Part shown: positions 1-8,727 of the stretch, piece after piece
Layout of the letters: the number at the start of each line of letters is the position of its first letter
Numbering within the stretch: the stretch's first letter is position 1
Assembly: GCA_963695645.1 (NCBI GenBank)
Contig: CAVOHC010000014.1
Coordinates: forward strand, 1 to 64,000
DNA from: DATBGO01 sp963695645
Lineage (GTDB): Bacteria > Actinomycetota > Actinomycetes > Streptosporangiales > Streptosporangiaceae
Reading direction: 5' to 3'
DNA: 64,000 bases
The notes under the pieces: model-generated
What the model was told of the DNA's origin: nothing
Seen by the model: only the letters and a program-made list of their open reading frames with translations
Database searches by the model: none
Translations under genes and position numbers: made by a program

Positions 1-84
1 GACGCGATCCTCAGCGAGCTGGGCTACACCGCCGAGCGGATCGTCGGCCTGCGCGAGCGCAAGGTGGCGGCTAGCGGCCGGTGA
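1..84 (+). CDS. CaiB/BaiF family CoA-transferase, C-terminal end (partial)
   Basis: Frame 1 is open from the window edge and ends in TGA at 82-84, giving 27 residues. The segment reads LSELGYTAERIVGLRERKVA, which resembles the last helix of family III (CaiB/BaiF) CoA-transferases, where a 'LGY(S/T)xEEIxxLR' pattern is typical. These enzymes move CoA between acyl groups. It runs tail-to-tail into the crotonase gene on the other strand and the two 3' ends overlap by 14 bp. The call rests on a short tail only; the rest of the gene lies outside the window. Confidence 0.6.
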   Translation, partial: DAILSELGYTAERIVGLRERKVAASGR

Positions 85-835
85 ATACCGGCTTTTCGCG
101 TGCCAGGTTGGCGGCGATGCCGGTCTGGCTGTCCTCGGTGGCCCACAGCCTGGCCTGCTCGGACAGCTCGCGCTGGAGCACGGCGCGGACTTTCTGGGTG
201 AGCGGCGCGCGCAGCGTCTGCTTCATCGACTGCACGGCCAGCGGGGCGCGCTCGGCGATCTCGGCGGCCCAGGCGATCGCTTCGCTGCGCTGTGTGCCGT
301 CGGGCACCAACCGGTCGACCAGGCCGGTCTCCAGCGCCCGCTGCCCGTCGATGCGCCGGCTGGCGTAGAGCAGCTCCATCGCCTGCTGCAGCCCGACGAT
401 CTCAGGCAGTGTGACGCTCAGGCCGAAGCCCTGGTGGAAGCCGAGCGCGGAGAAGTTGGCGTGGAATTTCGTCGACGGTGAGGCGACCCGGAAGTCGGCC
501 GCGCACGCCAGGCCGACGCCGCCGCCGACCGCGGAGCCCTGCACGGCCGCGATGACGGGAACCGCGATCTCGAAGATGCGCACCGCTTCGCGGTACAGCT
601 CCTGTGCTGCGCGCTCGCGGTCGGCGGCCATCTCGCCGGTGCCGAAGTTGGCGCCGGCGCAGAAGTGCCTGCCCTCCGAACACAGCACGATCGCCCGCGT
701 ACCGCCGGCCTGCAGATCGGTCGCGGCGTCGGCGATCTGGGCGATCAGCTTGCGGTCGAAGTAGTTGGCCGGCGGCCGGTTGATCTCGATGACAGCGACG
801 TGCCCGTCCCCGGTGACGGTGATCTCGTCGGCCAC
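71..835 (-). CDS. Enoyl-CoA hydratase/isomerase (crotonase) family protein
   Basis: 254 aa, a normal length for a single-domain crotonase. The oxyanion-hole segment CAGANFG lies near residues 58-64 and the second one, QGSAVGGGVGLACAADFR, near 100-117. In hydratases the first catalytic Glu sits in a 'PE(I/V)' motif; here the matching stretch reads ANFSALGF, so that Glu appears to be missing, while the second Glu is kept in AMELL. The protein may therefore be an isomerase or other crotonase rather than a classical hydratase (inference). The gene follows two acyl-CoA dehydrogenase genes on the same strand with a 2-nt gap, so it is probably the last gene of a beta-oxidation-type operon. Confidence 0.92.
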   Translation of the reverse strand: MADEITVTGDGHVAVIEINRPPANYFDRKLIAQIADAATDLQAGGTRAIVLCSEGRHFCAGANFGTGEMAADRERAAQELYREAVRIFEIAVPVIAAVQGSAVGGGVGLACAADFRVASPSTKFHANFSALGFHQGFGLSVTLPEIVGLQQAMELLYASRRIDGQRALETGLVDRLVPDGTQRSEAIAWAAEIAERAPLAVQSMKQTLRAPLTQKVRAVLQRELSEQARLWATEDSQTGIAANLAREKPVFTGR

Positions 836-837
836 GG

Positions 838-1866
838 TCAGACTCCCACGGTCGAGGCAACGGAGGTGGCAGCGGCGATGATGCCGCCCGAATCGGCCAT
901 CGCGGCGCCGAGGCGCAGGTTCAGGCTGGTCTCGTCACCGAACTCGCCGCGCCAGGTGTGCAGGCGGCGGGTGAGGTACTGCAGCCGGTACTCGCGGGTC
1001 ATGCCGATCGCGCCGTGCGCCTGATGCGCGGCGCGCACGGCCAGCCCGGCGTGCCGGTCGGCCACCGACTTGGTGGCGACGATCTCCAGCGACGCTGTTC
1101 CGATGGCGGCGGCCCGCCCGGCGCGTTCCACGCACAGCGTGGTGAGGGCGGCGGCCTGCGCGAGTTCAACCAGGTGCATCTGCACCGACTGGAACTGGGC
1201 GATCGGCTTGCCGAACTGCACCCGCTCCTTGATGTAGGTGCGGGTGACCTCGTACGCGCCGGTGACGGCGCCGGCGATCTGCGCCGAGCGCAGCAGCGCC
1301 CCGCGCAGCAGCACGTCGTCGGCGGTGACATCGGCCGTGTACGTCTGTGCCGGCACGCCGGACGCCGTGACGAGGTCGCTGGGCATGCCGGCCAGATCCG
1401 TGCCCGGGGTCACGTCGAGGGCGGCCGGATCGACCGCGGCCACCCGCCCGTCCACGACGGCGACCACCCGGACCGCGCCGCGCAGCCACGGGACCGCTCG
1501 CGCGTCGCCGGTGAGCCGGTCACCGCCCAGGGACAGCCCGCTCGCGTCGGGGATCACGGTCATCGGGCCGGCGGGTACCAGCGCTCCGCAGGAGGCGAGC
1601 AGCCAGGCGGCCAGGCTGGTCTCGGCCAGCGGCAGCGGCACCGCCCACCGGCCGGCGCCCTGCAGCACGGTAAGCAGGTCGCCCAGCGTCCCGCCGGAGC
1701 CGCCGTTCTCCTCGGCGATGCCGATCAGCGGCAGGCCGAGTTCCTCGGTGGCCCGCCACAGCGCGGCCGACGGCCCGTCCCGCTCGACGGCGGTGATCAC
1801 GTCCGGGCCGAACGTCTCGCGGAAGAACTCATCGACGAGCCCGGTCAGCTGGGGATTCTGGTTCAT
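838..1866 (-). CDS. Acyl-CoA dehydrogenase, second subunit of a likely hetero-oligomer
   Basis: 342 aa from the ATG at 1866. The frame stays open upstream, but that extension lies inside the preceding gene, and this ATG overlaps the preceding stop as ATGA, which argues for translational coupling. The C-terminal acyl-CoA dehydrogenase domain is clear: VQFGKPIAQFQSVQ near residue 210, then a HQAHGAIGMTREYRLQ motif and RRLHTWRGEFGDE. The N-terminal half is divergent. Paired adjacent FadE genes of about 380 and 340 aa are known in actinobacterial steroid and fatty-acid catabolism as alpha2beta2 enzymes; this pair fits that pattern (inference). Substrate unknown. Confidence 0.9.
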   Translation of the reverse strand: MNQNPQLTGLVDEFFRETFGPDVITAVERDGPSAALWRATEELGLPLIGIAEENGGSGGTLGDLLTVLQGAGRWAVPLPLAETSLAAWLLASCGALVPAGPMTVIPDASGLSLGGDRLTGDARAVPWLRGAVRVVAVVDGRVAAVDPAALDVTPGTDLAGMPSDLVTASGVPAQTYTADVTADDVLLRGALLRSAQIAGAVTGAYEVTRTYIKERVQFGKPIAQFQSVQMHLVELAQAAALTTLCVERAGRAAAIGTASLEIVATKSVADRHAGLAVRAAHQAHGAIGMTREYRLQYLTRRLHTWRGEFGDETSLNLRLGAAMADSGGIIAAATSVASTVGV

Positions 1867-2993
1867 GCCCGGGTCAGTCCCTTCGCGATGATGTTGCGCA
1901 GGATCTCGGTGGTTCCGCCGCGGATCGTCCATGACGGGCCGGTCAGGACCGCGCGGGCCAGCAGTGACTCGTATGGGTCCGGCGACGTCAGCTGCGGCGT
2001 GCGGCCGTAGTGGCGGGTGACGATCTCGATGCACTCCTGCTCGAAGCGGGTGGCCATCTCCTTCGCCAGCGCGGCCTCTATCGTTGGTGACAGGCCCCCG
2101 TCGACCATGCGCGCGATCGCCAGCGACATGCCATGGAACGCCCAGCACCGCGCGGTGATCGACCCGAGGTCGGCCAGCGCCCACCCGGGCACCCGCCCGG
2201 AGACGTTCGCCGCCCAGTGCTCCAGCACCGGCATCAGCGACATCCACCGGTCCACGCCGCCGCGCTCGAGCACCAGTTCCGCCGTGTTCTGGCCCCACCC
2301 GGCTCCGACCGCGCCCAGCCGCATGCTGTCGGGCACGAAGACGTCCTCGAACGCGACCTCGCAGAACTCCTGCGTGCCGTCGATGAACGGGATCCGCGAG
2401 ACCGTCAGCCCCTCCGACTTCGGGTCGACGATGAACTGAGTCAACCCGCCGTATCGGTCGCCTGACGTGCGGAACAAGCCGAGGATGTGAGTGGCGACGT
2501 GCGCCACGGTGGTCCAGATCTTGCGGCCGTTGATCACCCAGCCGCCGTCGGCCGGGGTGGCCTTCGCGCGGACCGAGGCGAGGTCAGAGCCGGCATCCGG
2601 TTCACTCATGCCGATCGCGAAGCACAGCTCGCCGCGCGCGATACGGGGCAGGAAGTACCGCTTCTGCTCCGCAGTGCCGTTCGCGGCGATGTTCGGGCCG
2701 GACTGCCGGTCGGCCACCCAGTGGTAGCCCACCGGGGCACCGACCGCGAGCAGCTCCTCGACGACGACGAGCCGGTCGACGGCGCTCCGCCCGCCGCCGC
2801 CGTACGCTTTCGGCAGCGCCATCCCCAGCCAGCCCTTCGCGCCGAGGTCGAGCGAGAACTGCGGGTCCATGTCGCCGCCTATGCCCAGGCCGAGGGGGAA
2901 GCTGCCCGCGGGCAGGCGTGCGGCAAGGAAGGCACGCACCTCCTCGCGCAGCGCCTGCTCATCCTCGGTCAGCTCGGTGGGATCCAGCCGCAT
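1863..2993 (-). CDS. Acyl-CoA dehydrogenase, first subunit
   Basis: 376 aa. The ATG at 2993 is preferred over the in-frame ATG at 3008 because a GGAAGG ribosome-binding site lies 7 nt before it. All three acyl-CoA dehydrogenase segments are visible: the N-terminal helical region, the mid-domain signature CFAIGMSEPDAGSDLAS followed by WTT (FAD contacts), and the C-terminal GGTTEILRNIIAKGL that ends most FadE proteins. It oxidises an acyl-CoA to the 2-enoyl-CoA with FAD. It overlaps the next dehydrogenase by 4 nt, and the operon continues into the crotonase gene. The substrate cannot be read from the sequence. Confidence 0.94.
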   Translation of the reverse strand: MRLDPTELTEDEQALREEVRAFLAARLPAGSFPLGLGIGGDMDPQFSLDLGAKGWLGMALPKAYGGGGRSAVDRLVVVEELLAVGAPVGYHWVADRQSGPNIAANGTAEQKRYFLPRIARGELCFAIGMSEPDAGSDLASVRAKATPADGGWVINGRKIWTTVAHVATHILGLFRTSGDRYGGLTQFIVDPKSEGLTVSRIPFIDGTQEFCEVAFEDVFVPDSMRLGAVGAGWGQNTAELVLERGGVDRWMSLMPVLEHWAANVSGRVPGWALADLGSITARCWAFHGMSLAIARMVDGGLSPTIEAALAKEMATRFEQECIEIVTRHYGRTPQLTSPDPYESLLARAVLTGPSWTIRGGTTEILRNIIAKGLTRA

Positions 2994-2997
2994 CCGG

Positions 2998-3114
2998 TTA
3001 CCTTCCATTCCCGCTCGACGCGCTGCGCGACTCGTCGATGACGTCCTGCGTGTGCTCGCCGATCAGCGGCGCGGGTCGGCGCAGCCCGCCGGGGTCCTGT
3101 TGAGGACGGGTCGT
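2998..3114 (-). pseudogene. Remnant of a CaiB/BaiF CoA-transferase C-terminus
   Basis: An open frame ending in TAA at 2998 encodes RPQQDPGGLRRPAPLIGEHT, which matches the typical 'xPAPxLGEHTxxV' end of family III CoA-transferases. Upstream of about 3114 the frame no longer resembles that family, and the next recognisable DNA is KdpD-like. It looks like the 3' end of a lost CoA-transferase gene that once led this operon; the stop lies 4 nt before the chosen start of the dehydrogenase gene. It is a short fragment and could be chance similarity, but its place beside acyl-CoA genes supports the call. Confidence 0.45.
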
Positions 3115-3441
3115 AGGAGCGCAGTGTCGCGCCGTTGCAAGGCCGCAACGTGGCCGGCCCCGGGGCAGGACGGTAACCAGCGCATGGGGCAGGCCTGGCG
3201 TCTGGCCAGTGGGACTATTCATGCCGCAAACCCTACGCAACCCGCCGGTGGCCGGTCCTGGAACGCGCGCGCATCAGGTGACGTTGACTCGGCGTGGAAG
3301 ACGAGGAAGGTCGTCGTCGGCTGGGTTTGCCTGACCGGTGAGCTACCAGGTCAACGGGGAGATCCTCGATGATGGACGCCTCCCGCGAGGAAGACGAGTG
3401 CCGGCCAGTCGATCTGGCATCGGCCGGTGGGCTGCGGGAGG

Positions 3442-3807
3442 TCAGGGCTGGCTGGCGGCGTTCACATCGAATGCCTCGGCGGGCGGCATCTCGCGCCGGG
3501 CGATCACGTGGACGTCGATACCGAACGCGCCCGCCTCCCTGATCACCCGCTGAACGTTCGACCCGCCGCCGGTGAGCTGCTGCCACCGGCTGCGCTGGCT
3601 CGATCCGATCACGATCTGGGTGATCTGGTGCTGCCGCGCGAAGCTGGCGATGGCCCGGGCGGCATCGTCCCCTTGTATCTCGTGCCAGCGTGCGCCGACG
3701 TCCGCCGCCAGCTCCCTGGTCCTGCTGCTGGTGGGCTGGCCTGCCCATCCGCAACGGGAGGCAACGCTGCTGTTCATGCTCATCGGCACGGGGATTGCCG
3801 TCTTCAT
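3442..3807 (-). pseudogene. KdpD-type universal-stress (USP) domain, N-terminally degraded
   Basis: Up to 121 aa starting at an ATG that overlaps the previous stop as TGATG. Residues from about 33 on (ELAADVGARWHEIQGDDAAR, then ARQHQITQIVIGSSQRSRW, then IDVHVIARRE) align with the USP domain of the full KdpD at 15-17.8 kb (SLGGSYHQVVGDNVHDALL, then TQLVLGASRRGW, then IDVHIVTHA). The first strand and helix of the USP fold are replaced by an unrelated stretch of about 32 residues. It is probably a broken continuation of the KdpD N-terminal gene just upstream. It may still be translated by coupling, so pseudogene status is an inference. Confidence 0.55.
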
Positions 3808-4508
3808 CAACTGATGGCGGGCTCAATCGGCGCGCCCCCGGACGGCGGGTCCGCCGTCTGGCCGAAACCGTGCTCGCGTATCCACCGCCTGCCGAGGGCG
3901 GCCAGGGCCGCCAGGTTCTCCAGGCGGAAATAGCCGGTTAGCGCCCGCCTCGCGGTGGCAGGCGGATAGATGCGGGCGATGCGCTCGCGCAGCTCTTCGG
4001 GACCGACATCCAGCAGTTCCACCCGGTCGGCTGCCGCGGCGAACGCATCAGGGACCGTCTCGCCCACGGCGACGCCAGTCAGTTTCTCCGCAGCTTCGGC
4101 CAGGCTCGCCAGATGCTGGACGTTCAGGCTCGACACGACGTCGATGCCCGCCGCCAGCAGTTCCGCGACGTCCTGCCAGCGCTTGTCGTGCCGGCCCCCG
4201 GGAATGACCGAATGCGCAAGCTCGTCCACCAGGACCACACGCGGACGCCGGGCCAGCACCGCGGGCACGTCCAGCTCACCGAACGCCGTCCCCCGGTAAG
4301 GCACCCGCCGAAGCGGCACCACTTCCAGGCCCCGGGCCTGGGCCTCGGTGTCTGGCCGGCCGTGCGTCTCGGCCAATCCGGCCACCACATCGTCACCCAG
4401 GGCCGCCCGCCGGTGGCCCTCCGCCAGCAGGGCGTATGTCTTTCCGGCACCAGGCGCGGCGGCCAGGAACAGATGCAGCCTTCCCCGGCCCGCACGCTTA
4501 CCGGCCAT
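3807..4508 (-). CDS. Stand-alone KdpD N-terminal (KdpD sensor) domain protein
   Basis: 233 aa from the ATG at 4508; the longer frame to 4598 has an unlike N-terminal extension. It covers only the N-terminal KdpD domain: Walker-A-like AAAPGAGKTYALL near residues 15-27, RRPRVVLVDELAHS near 85-98 (Walker B), and RHDKRWQDVAELLAAGIDVV with SLNVQHLASL after it. It stops before the USP, transmembrane and kinase domains found in the 891-aa KdpD of this window. The next frame holds a partial USP domain. Short KdpD N-terminal/USP proteins without a kinase exist, so it may be a functional nucleotide-binding protein, or the 5' half of a decaying kdpD copy. Confidence 0.8.
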   Translation of the reverse strand: MAGKRAGRGRLHLFLAAAPGAGKTYALLAEGHRRAALGDDVVAGLAETHGRPDTEAQARGLEVVPLRRVPYRGTAFGELDVPAVLARRPRVVLVDELAHSVIPGGRHDKRWQDVAELLAAGIDVVSSLNVQHLASLAEAAEKLTGVAVGETVPDAFAAAADRVELLDVGPEELRERIARIYPPATARRALTGYFRLENLAALAALGRRWIREHGFGQTADPPSGGAPIEPAIS

Positions 4509-4681
4509 CAGCCACCCCTGTTCCCGTCTGTTGCCAGCATCGCCCCGCCAGGCCCATGACGGGCTGCTCGCTAACGGAACCCATACGCCCGGCGGCACTC
4601 CGGCGGCGACGTACGGGGGAAGGCTCTTGCCACGGCCGCTACTGCAGGCGGAGTACTTCCAAGTACGTATTCTGATGAGAT

Positions 4682-5416
4682 ATGCGTTCTGCCTCCATGC
4701 CGGACCGGCATATCGCGCTGCCCGGCACCTTCAACTTGCGCGACGTCGGCGGATACCCGGCGAGCGGCGGGACGGTGCGATGGCGGACCCTGCTGCGCTC
4801 GGACGGGCTGCACCTGCTCGACGACGGCGGCCGGGCGATGCTGGCCGGGCTAAACCTCCGGACCGTGATCGATTTGCGGACCCATGAGGAGTGCCAGGCT
4901 GCCCCGAGCGCGCTAGGCGATGCGCTGGGCCCGCTGCGGCGGCACATCCCGGTGCTGAATGGCGCGGCATTCAGGACGATGGCGCCGGAACTGACCGCGG
5001 TATACCGGTACATGGTCGATGAGTGCGGGACGGCGATCGCTGCCGCCGTCGGCTGCCTGTGCGCTCCGGGGCGGCTGCCCGCCCTGATCCATTGCAGCGC
5101 GGGCAAGGACCGCACTGGCCTGCTCGCCGCGCTGATCCTGGCGGCCATCGGCGTCGGCGACGACGTCATCGCGGCCGACTACGCGCTCAGCCGTACCTAC
5201 CTGCTCGCTGAGCCGGCGGCCGCGGTCCGCCAGGTCCGCGCGAGCACCGGCCTTGGCCAGCGGCTCAACCTCCAGCTGATGGGTTCCCCGCCGGAGGTCA
5301 TCGTCGGCGCCCTGGCCCGGGTCCGCGGCAATGCCGGTAGCGTCGCCGGGTACCTGCGCGGGCACGGCCTGACCACGACAGACCTGGACGCGCTGCAGGC
5401 GGCGCTCATCGAGTAG
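4682..5416 (+). CDS. Tyrosine/serine protein phosphatase family protein
   Basis: 244 aa. The N-terminus reads TFNLRDVGGYPA, typical of the family (Y_phosphatase3) whose members hydrolyse phosphotyrosine, phosphoserine or phosphoinositides. The P-loop signature HCSAGKDRTG is near residues 136-145 with the nucleophilic Cys at about 137; the general-acid region is upstream. The gene is divergent from the short KdpD-like gene, and its 3' end meets the epimerase gene with 8 nt between stops. An in-frame ATG at 4697 is an alternative start. No membrane or secretion signal is seen, so it is probably cytoplasmic. Confidence 0.9.
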   Translation: MRSASMPDRHIALPGTFNLRDVGGYPASGGTVRWRTLLRSDGLHLLDDGGRAMLAGLNLRTVIDLRTHEECQAAPSALGDALGPLRRHIPVLNGAAFRTMAPELTAVYRYMVDECGTAIAAAVGCLCAPGRLPALIHCSAGKDRTGLLAALILAAIGVGDDVIAADYALSRTYLLAEPAAAVRQVRASTGLGQRLNLQLMGSPPEVIVGALARVRGNAGSVAGYLRGHGLTTTDLDALQAALIE

Positions 5417-5424
5417 CGGCTCGC

Positions 5425-6369
5425 TCAGCTCGGGGTGAAGACCGCATCCTGGAACCACTGCCAGGTGCCGGGGATGCCGTCCTCGCGGCTGATAGTGGGC
5501 GCATACCCGAGGACCTGCCGGGCAAGGTCATAGCTCGCGAAGTTGCGGCCGACCTCGCCGGCCCGCTTGGGCCGGTACTCGACCGGATGATCCGGTGCGC
5601 CGGCGGCGGCGCTGCAGAGGCTGGCCAGCTCCCGCACGGTCGTTTCGACTCCGGATGCGATATGCAGCACGGTGCCGCCCGGGACGTCGCGTCCGAGTGC
5701 CAGCTCAAGCGCGCGGGAGACGTCTTCGACGTGGGTATAGTCGCGCGACGCGGAGCCGTCGCCGTAGATCATGATCGGCTCGCCTGCATGGATCGCACGG
5801 AAGAACACCGTCATCGCGCCCTGCTTCCTGGCGCTCCACGGCCCGTACACGTTCGCAAAGCGGAGCGCTACGGTCCGCAGGCCGTACGCTTGCGCGAAGG
5901 CGTATGCATAGCCTTCGCCGGCGAGCTTGCTCGCGCCATACGGCGAGATCGGCTTGGGCAGGGAACGCTCGCTGACCGGCGGCGGCGCGTCACCGATCAG
6001 CGCTCCTCCCGTTGAGGCCAGTACGGTCCGTCCCACGCCGGCTCGCCTGGCCGCGTCGAGCACCCGGAACGTGCCGAGGACATTGACGTCGAAATTGGTC
6101 ACCGGGTCCCGGACGGACTCGACCACAGAGCCCGCTGCCGCGAGGTGCACGATGGCCTGCATCCCGGTGAGCGCGGCATCGAGGGCCGCGACGTCGCGGA
6201 TGTCCCCTTCGGTCAGCTCGGCGTCGACGCCGGCCAGGTGCGATGGATCGCCCGTCGCGTAGCTGTCGAAGACGCGAACCGAGTGCCCGCTCCTGACGAG
6301 CCGCCGGACCAGCGTCGCACCCACGAATCCGGCTCCGCCCGTCACCAGAACCCGCAGCGACTCAGCCAT
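5425..6369 (-). CDS. NAD-dependent NDP-sugar epimerase/dehydratase
   Basis: 314 aa from the ATG at 6369 (MAESLRVLVTGG); a longer frame exists but its first 16 residues are not family-like. The Rossmann signature VTGGAGFVGATL is at residues 8-19, and the extended-SDR catalytic set is present: the ASTGGALIGD region with its Ser/Thr, then YGASKLAGEGYAYA with the YxxxK pair. RFANVYGP and YGDGSASRDYTHVEDV are typical of UDP-glucose 4-epimerase-like enzymes. The sugar nucleotide is not identifiable. It is convergent with the phosphatase gene and lies well away from the polysaccharide locus at 48-60 kb. Confidence 0.92.
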   Translation of the reverse strand: MAESLRVLVTGGAGFVGATLVRRLVRSGHSVRVFDSYATGDPSHLAGVDAELTEGDIRDVAALDAALTGMQAIVHLAAAGSVVESVRDPVTNFDVNVLGTFRVLDAARRAGVGRTVLASTGGALIGDAPPPVSERSLPKPISPYGASKLAGEGYAYAFAQAYGLRTVALRFANVYGPWSARKQGAMTVFFRAIHAGEPIMIYGDGSASRDYTHVEDVSRALELALGRDVPGGTVLHIASGVETTVRELASLCSAAAGAPDHPVEYRPKRAGEVGRNFASYDLARQVLGYAPTISREDGIPGTWQWFQDAVFTPS

Positions 6370-6518
6370 GGCCAGCAAAGCTACCAGCCAGGTCGCGCCG
6401 TGCTGCTCGCCGACCATTGCACGAGACAGTGTCGTGCTCCGGTCCTGGCATCCAGCCCCGGCCTGCGCGAGACCCGAACGAAACCGGGAAGACGTGCTGA
6501 ATGCCGGCGCGCTCCGGC

Positions 6519-7304
6519 TCAGGGCAGCAGGCTCATCGACTCCAGCACTCGCTGGCCGAGCTGACGGTCTCCGGTGATGCCGGTGTCGCCTGGCGTATCG
6601 GAACGCCCGCCGAGCAGCGCCGCGAATGTTGCCACCGGGATCGCCAGGCTCACGGACGGGTCGCGCGGACCGGCCGCGAGCCGTCCCCGGCCACCGGCCA
6701 CCTCGACCCCGACCGGATCCCGGGTGCCGATGCGGAAGACAACGCTGGAACCATCCGGCGCCGCGGCCCGCTTGCCGACCAGGTAAGGCAGGAACCGCGT
6801 GAAATAGCCGAGCGCCTCGTCGGCGGCGGGGCCCGTCCAGTGCCCGGGACGTCCGGTCGCCCGGCGGATGTCCTGCTCGTGGCTCCAGCTGTCCATCACC
6901 CGCATGGTGAGCAAGTCGGCCATCGTGCCGGAGGACCCGTCAGGCGCGATCGCCTGCGCGGCGAGATCTGCCCCGGTCAGTTGCCGCAGCTGGGCCAGCC
7001 GCGCGGCGGTGACCTCGCGGAACTCCTCCAGCACCGCGGCCCCTGACCGCGCGCGGCGCACATCAATACCGATCTCGTTGGACCGGCCGAGGTCGTTCCG
7101 TACGTGCGGCTGCGGGCCAGGCTCGTGCTGGGGCACGGGCCGGCCGAGGGCCCGGGCCTCGTAGTCCACCAGGTGCGAGACGCAGTCCTTAACAGTCCAT
7201 CCCGGGCAGCCGGTCGGCAGGTCCCACTGGCTGTCCGGCAGGCCCGAGCACAGCTGGTCGATGGACGCCCAGACGATGCCCAGGTTCTCGATCGAGGCGT
7301 CCAC
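6519..7304 (-). CDS. Mycothiol-dependent maleylpyruvate isomerase-like (MDMPI/DinB-fold) protein
   Basis: 261 aa from a GTG at 7304. This start is set by a strong GGAGGGAG ribosome-binding site at about 7311-7318; the longer frame upstream is not family-like. The N-terminal helical-bundle domain shows the common opening 'LPDSQWDLPTGCPGWTVKD' followed by CVSHLVDYE, with the His used in metal binding by DinB-fold proteins. A C-terminal domain follows (VVFRIGTRDPVGVEVAGGRG). Members use mycothiol, the actinobacterial thiol, but most have unknown substrates. It stands alone between the epimerase gene and a divergent serine hydrolase gene. Confidence 0.88.
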   Translation of the reverse strand: MDASIENLGIVWASIDQLCSGLPDSQWDLPTGCPGWTVKDCVSHLVDYEARALGRPVPQHEPGPQPHVRNDLGRSNEIGIDVRRARSGAAVLEEFREVTAARLAQLRQLTGADLAAQAIAPDGSSGTMADLLTMRVMDSWSHEQDIRRATGRPGHWTGPAADEALGYFTRFLPYLVGKRAAAPDGSSVVFRIGTRDPVGVEVAGGRGRLAAGPRDPSVSLAIPVATFAALLGGRSDTPGDTGITGDRQLGQRVLESMSLLP

Positions 7305-7623
7305 AGCGTTCTCCCTCCGCCCCGCCGATTCTGGCGCGCTGCCAGCCCGAGCCGGCGTGTTCCGCACATACCTGCCATCGGGCCGTCCCCAGCAGTGTCT
7401 CAGGATCGGTCAGCGACGCGGTACCGGACTACCGCGGCTGCGCCGGGCGGCGCGGCCGCGGACGCGACGGCGTCGCCGATGGCGGCGGCACTGGCGGTGG
7501 CGACGGCGGTGGCGCTGGCTCCGTTCTGCTGCTAGTGGCCGATCTGCTCGGCGGTGATCGCGGCCAGCACCATGTCCGCGCGGAACTGGCCGGGCCCTCG
7601 GCGATCTGGCGGCGGCGGGGCCG

Positions 7624-8727
7624 GTGGCGCAGACTGGTCGGGTGGAGGTCGGCGGGTCGGTGCAGCGCCGGTTCGAGCCGGTGCGCGAGGTGTTCGCTCA
7701 GCTGCTTGCCGGGCAGCGCGGGACCGGGTCGGCGGTGGCCGCGTGGCGGGACGGCGCTTGGGTAGTGGACCTGTGGGGCGGCCGCGCGGACGCCGCCGGT
7801 ACCCGGCGCTGGCAGCCGGACAGCCTGGCGCAGCCCTATTCGGTCTCCAAGCCGTTCGCGGCCGTATGCGCGTTGCTGCTGGTCGACCGTGGCCAGCTCG
7901 AGCTGGATGCGCCGGTGCAGCGGTACTGGCCGCAGTTCCGGGCTGCTGCCGACGTGCGGCAGCTGCTGTCCCATCAGGCGGGGGTGGTGGCTCTGGATGA
8001 GCCGGCTCCCACCGAGGCGTTCTATGACTGGGACTGGCTGTGCGCGCTGCTTGCGGCACAGGAGCCGGCCTGGGAGCCGGGGACCGCGCATGGCGAGTCG
8101 GCGCTGTTTTACGGGCATCTCGTCGGTGAGCTGGTTCGGCGTGTCGATGGCCGCGGCCTGGGGCGCTTCCTGCGGGAAGAGGTGTGCGGTCCGCTGGGTC
8201 TGGATTTCTTCGTCGGGCTCACCGCGCCGGAACAGGCCCGTGCCGTCGAGGTGACCGGCCTGGATGAGTACTCCAGGGAGCAGGCGGCGGGAATGCCGCA
8301 GTTGTACCTGCGGGCCGTAACCAATCCGCCGGGTGCCTTCGATCCGGCGGTGGTGAACGGCCGTGCGTGGCGGGCCGCCGAGGTGCCCGCGGTCAACGGG
8401 CACGGGACCGCCCGCGGGGCCGCCGGGCTCTATGCGGCACTGCTGCAGGGCAAGCTGCTATCTCCGGCGCTGCTCCGCCAGGCCACCACGGCGCAGTGCA
8501 GCGGCGTCGATGCGGTCTTCGGCCAGGACAGCGCCTGGGGCCTAGGGTTCGGCGTGGACGCGGACAGTTTCGGCATGGGCGGATCGGGTGGCAGTTACGC
8601 AGGAGCCAGCGTGGCCGGCGGCTACGCGTTCGCCTTCGTGACTGCCGCGATGGGCAGCCATTCCCGAGCCACCGAGGTCGAGAACGTGTTCCGCGAGTGT
8701 CTGGGTGTGCCGCCACTCGATGAGTAA
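7624..8727 (+). CDS. Beta-lactamase-fold serine hydrolase (class C / EstB-like esterase)
   Basis: 367 aa from a GTG at 7624; a GTG at 7642 is also possible. The SxxK nucleophile motif appears as SVSK near residues 73-76, followed by QLLSHQAGV, a hallmark of the beta-lactamase/D-aminopeptidase/EstB family. A Tyr-centred motif (FYGHLVGELV) near 162 and the C-terminal GMGGSGGSYAG region (the KTG-like strand) complete the site. No signal peptide is seen, so it is probably a cytoplasmic esterase or peptidase-type hydrolase, not an exported beta-lactamase. The substrate is unknown. Confidence 0.88.
   Translation: MAQTGRVEVGGSVQRRFEPVREVFAQLLAGQRGTGSAVAAWRDGAWVVDLWGGRADAAGTRRWQPDSLAQPYSVSKPFAAVCALLLVDRGQLELDAPVQRYWPQFRAAADVRQLLSHQAGVVALDEPAPTEAFYDWDWLCALLAAQEPAWEPGTAHGESALFYGHLVGELVRRVDGRGLGRFLREEVCGPLGLDFFVGLTAPEQARAVEVTGLDEYSREQAAGMPQLYLRAVTNPPGAFDPAVVNGRAWRAAEVPAVNGHGTARGAAGLYAALLQGKLLSPALLRQATTAQCSGVDAVFGQDSAWGLGFGVDADSFGMGGSGGSYAGASVAGGYAFAFVTAAMGSHSRATEVENVFRECLGVPPLDE

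Noticed and set aside
3233..3826. Minus-strand 197-codon frame over the KdpD USP fragment
   Set aside because: It is in another frame than the recognisable USP sequence and is Arg/Gly/Ser-rich shadow sequence.
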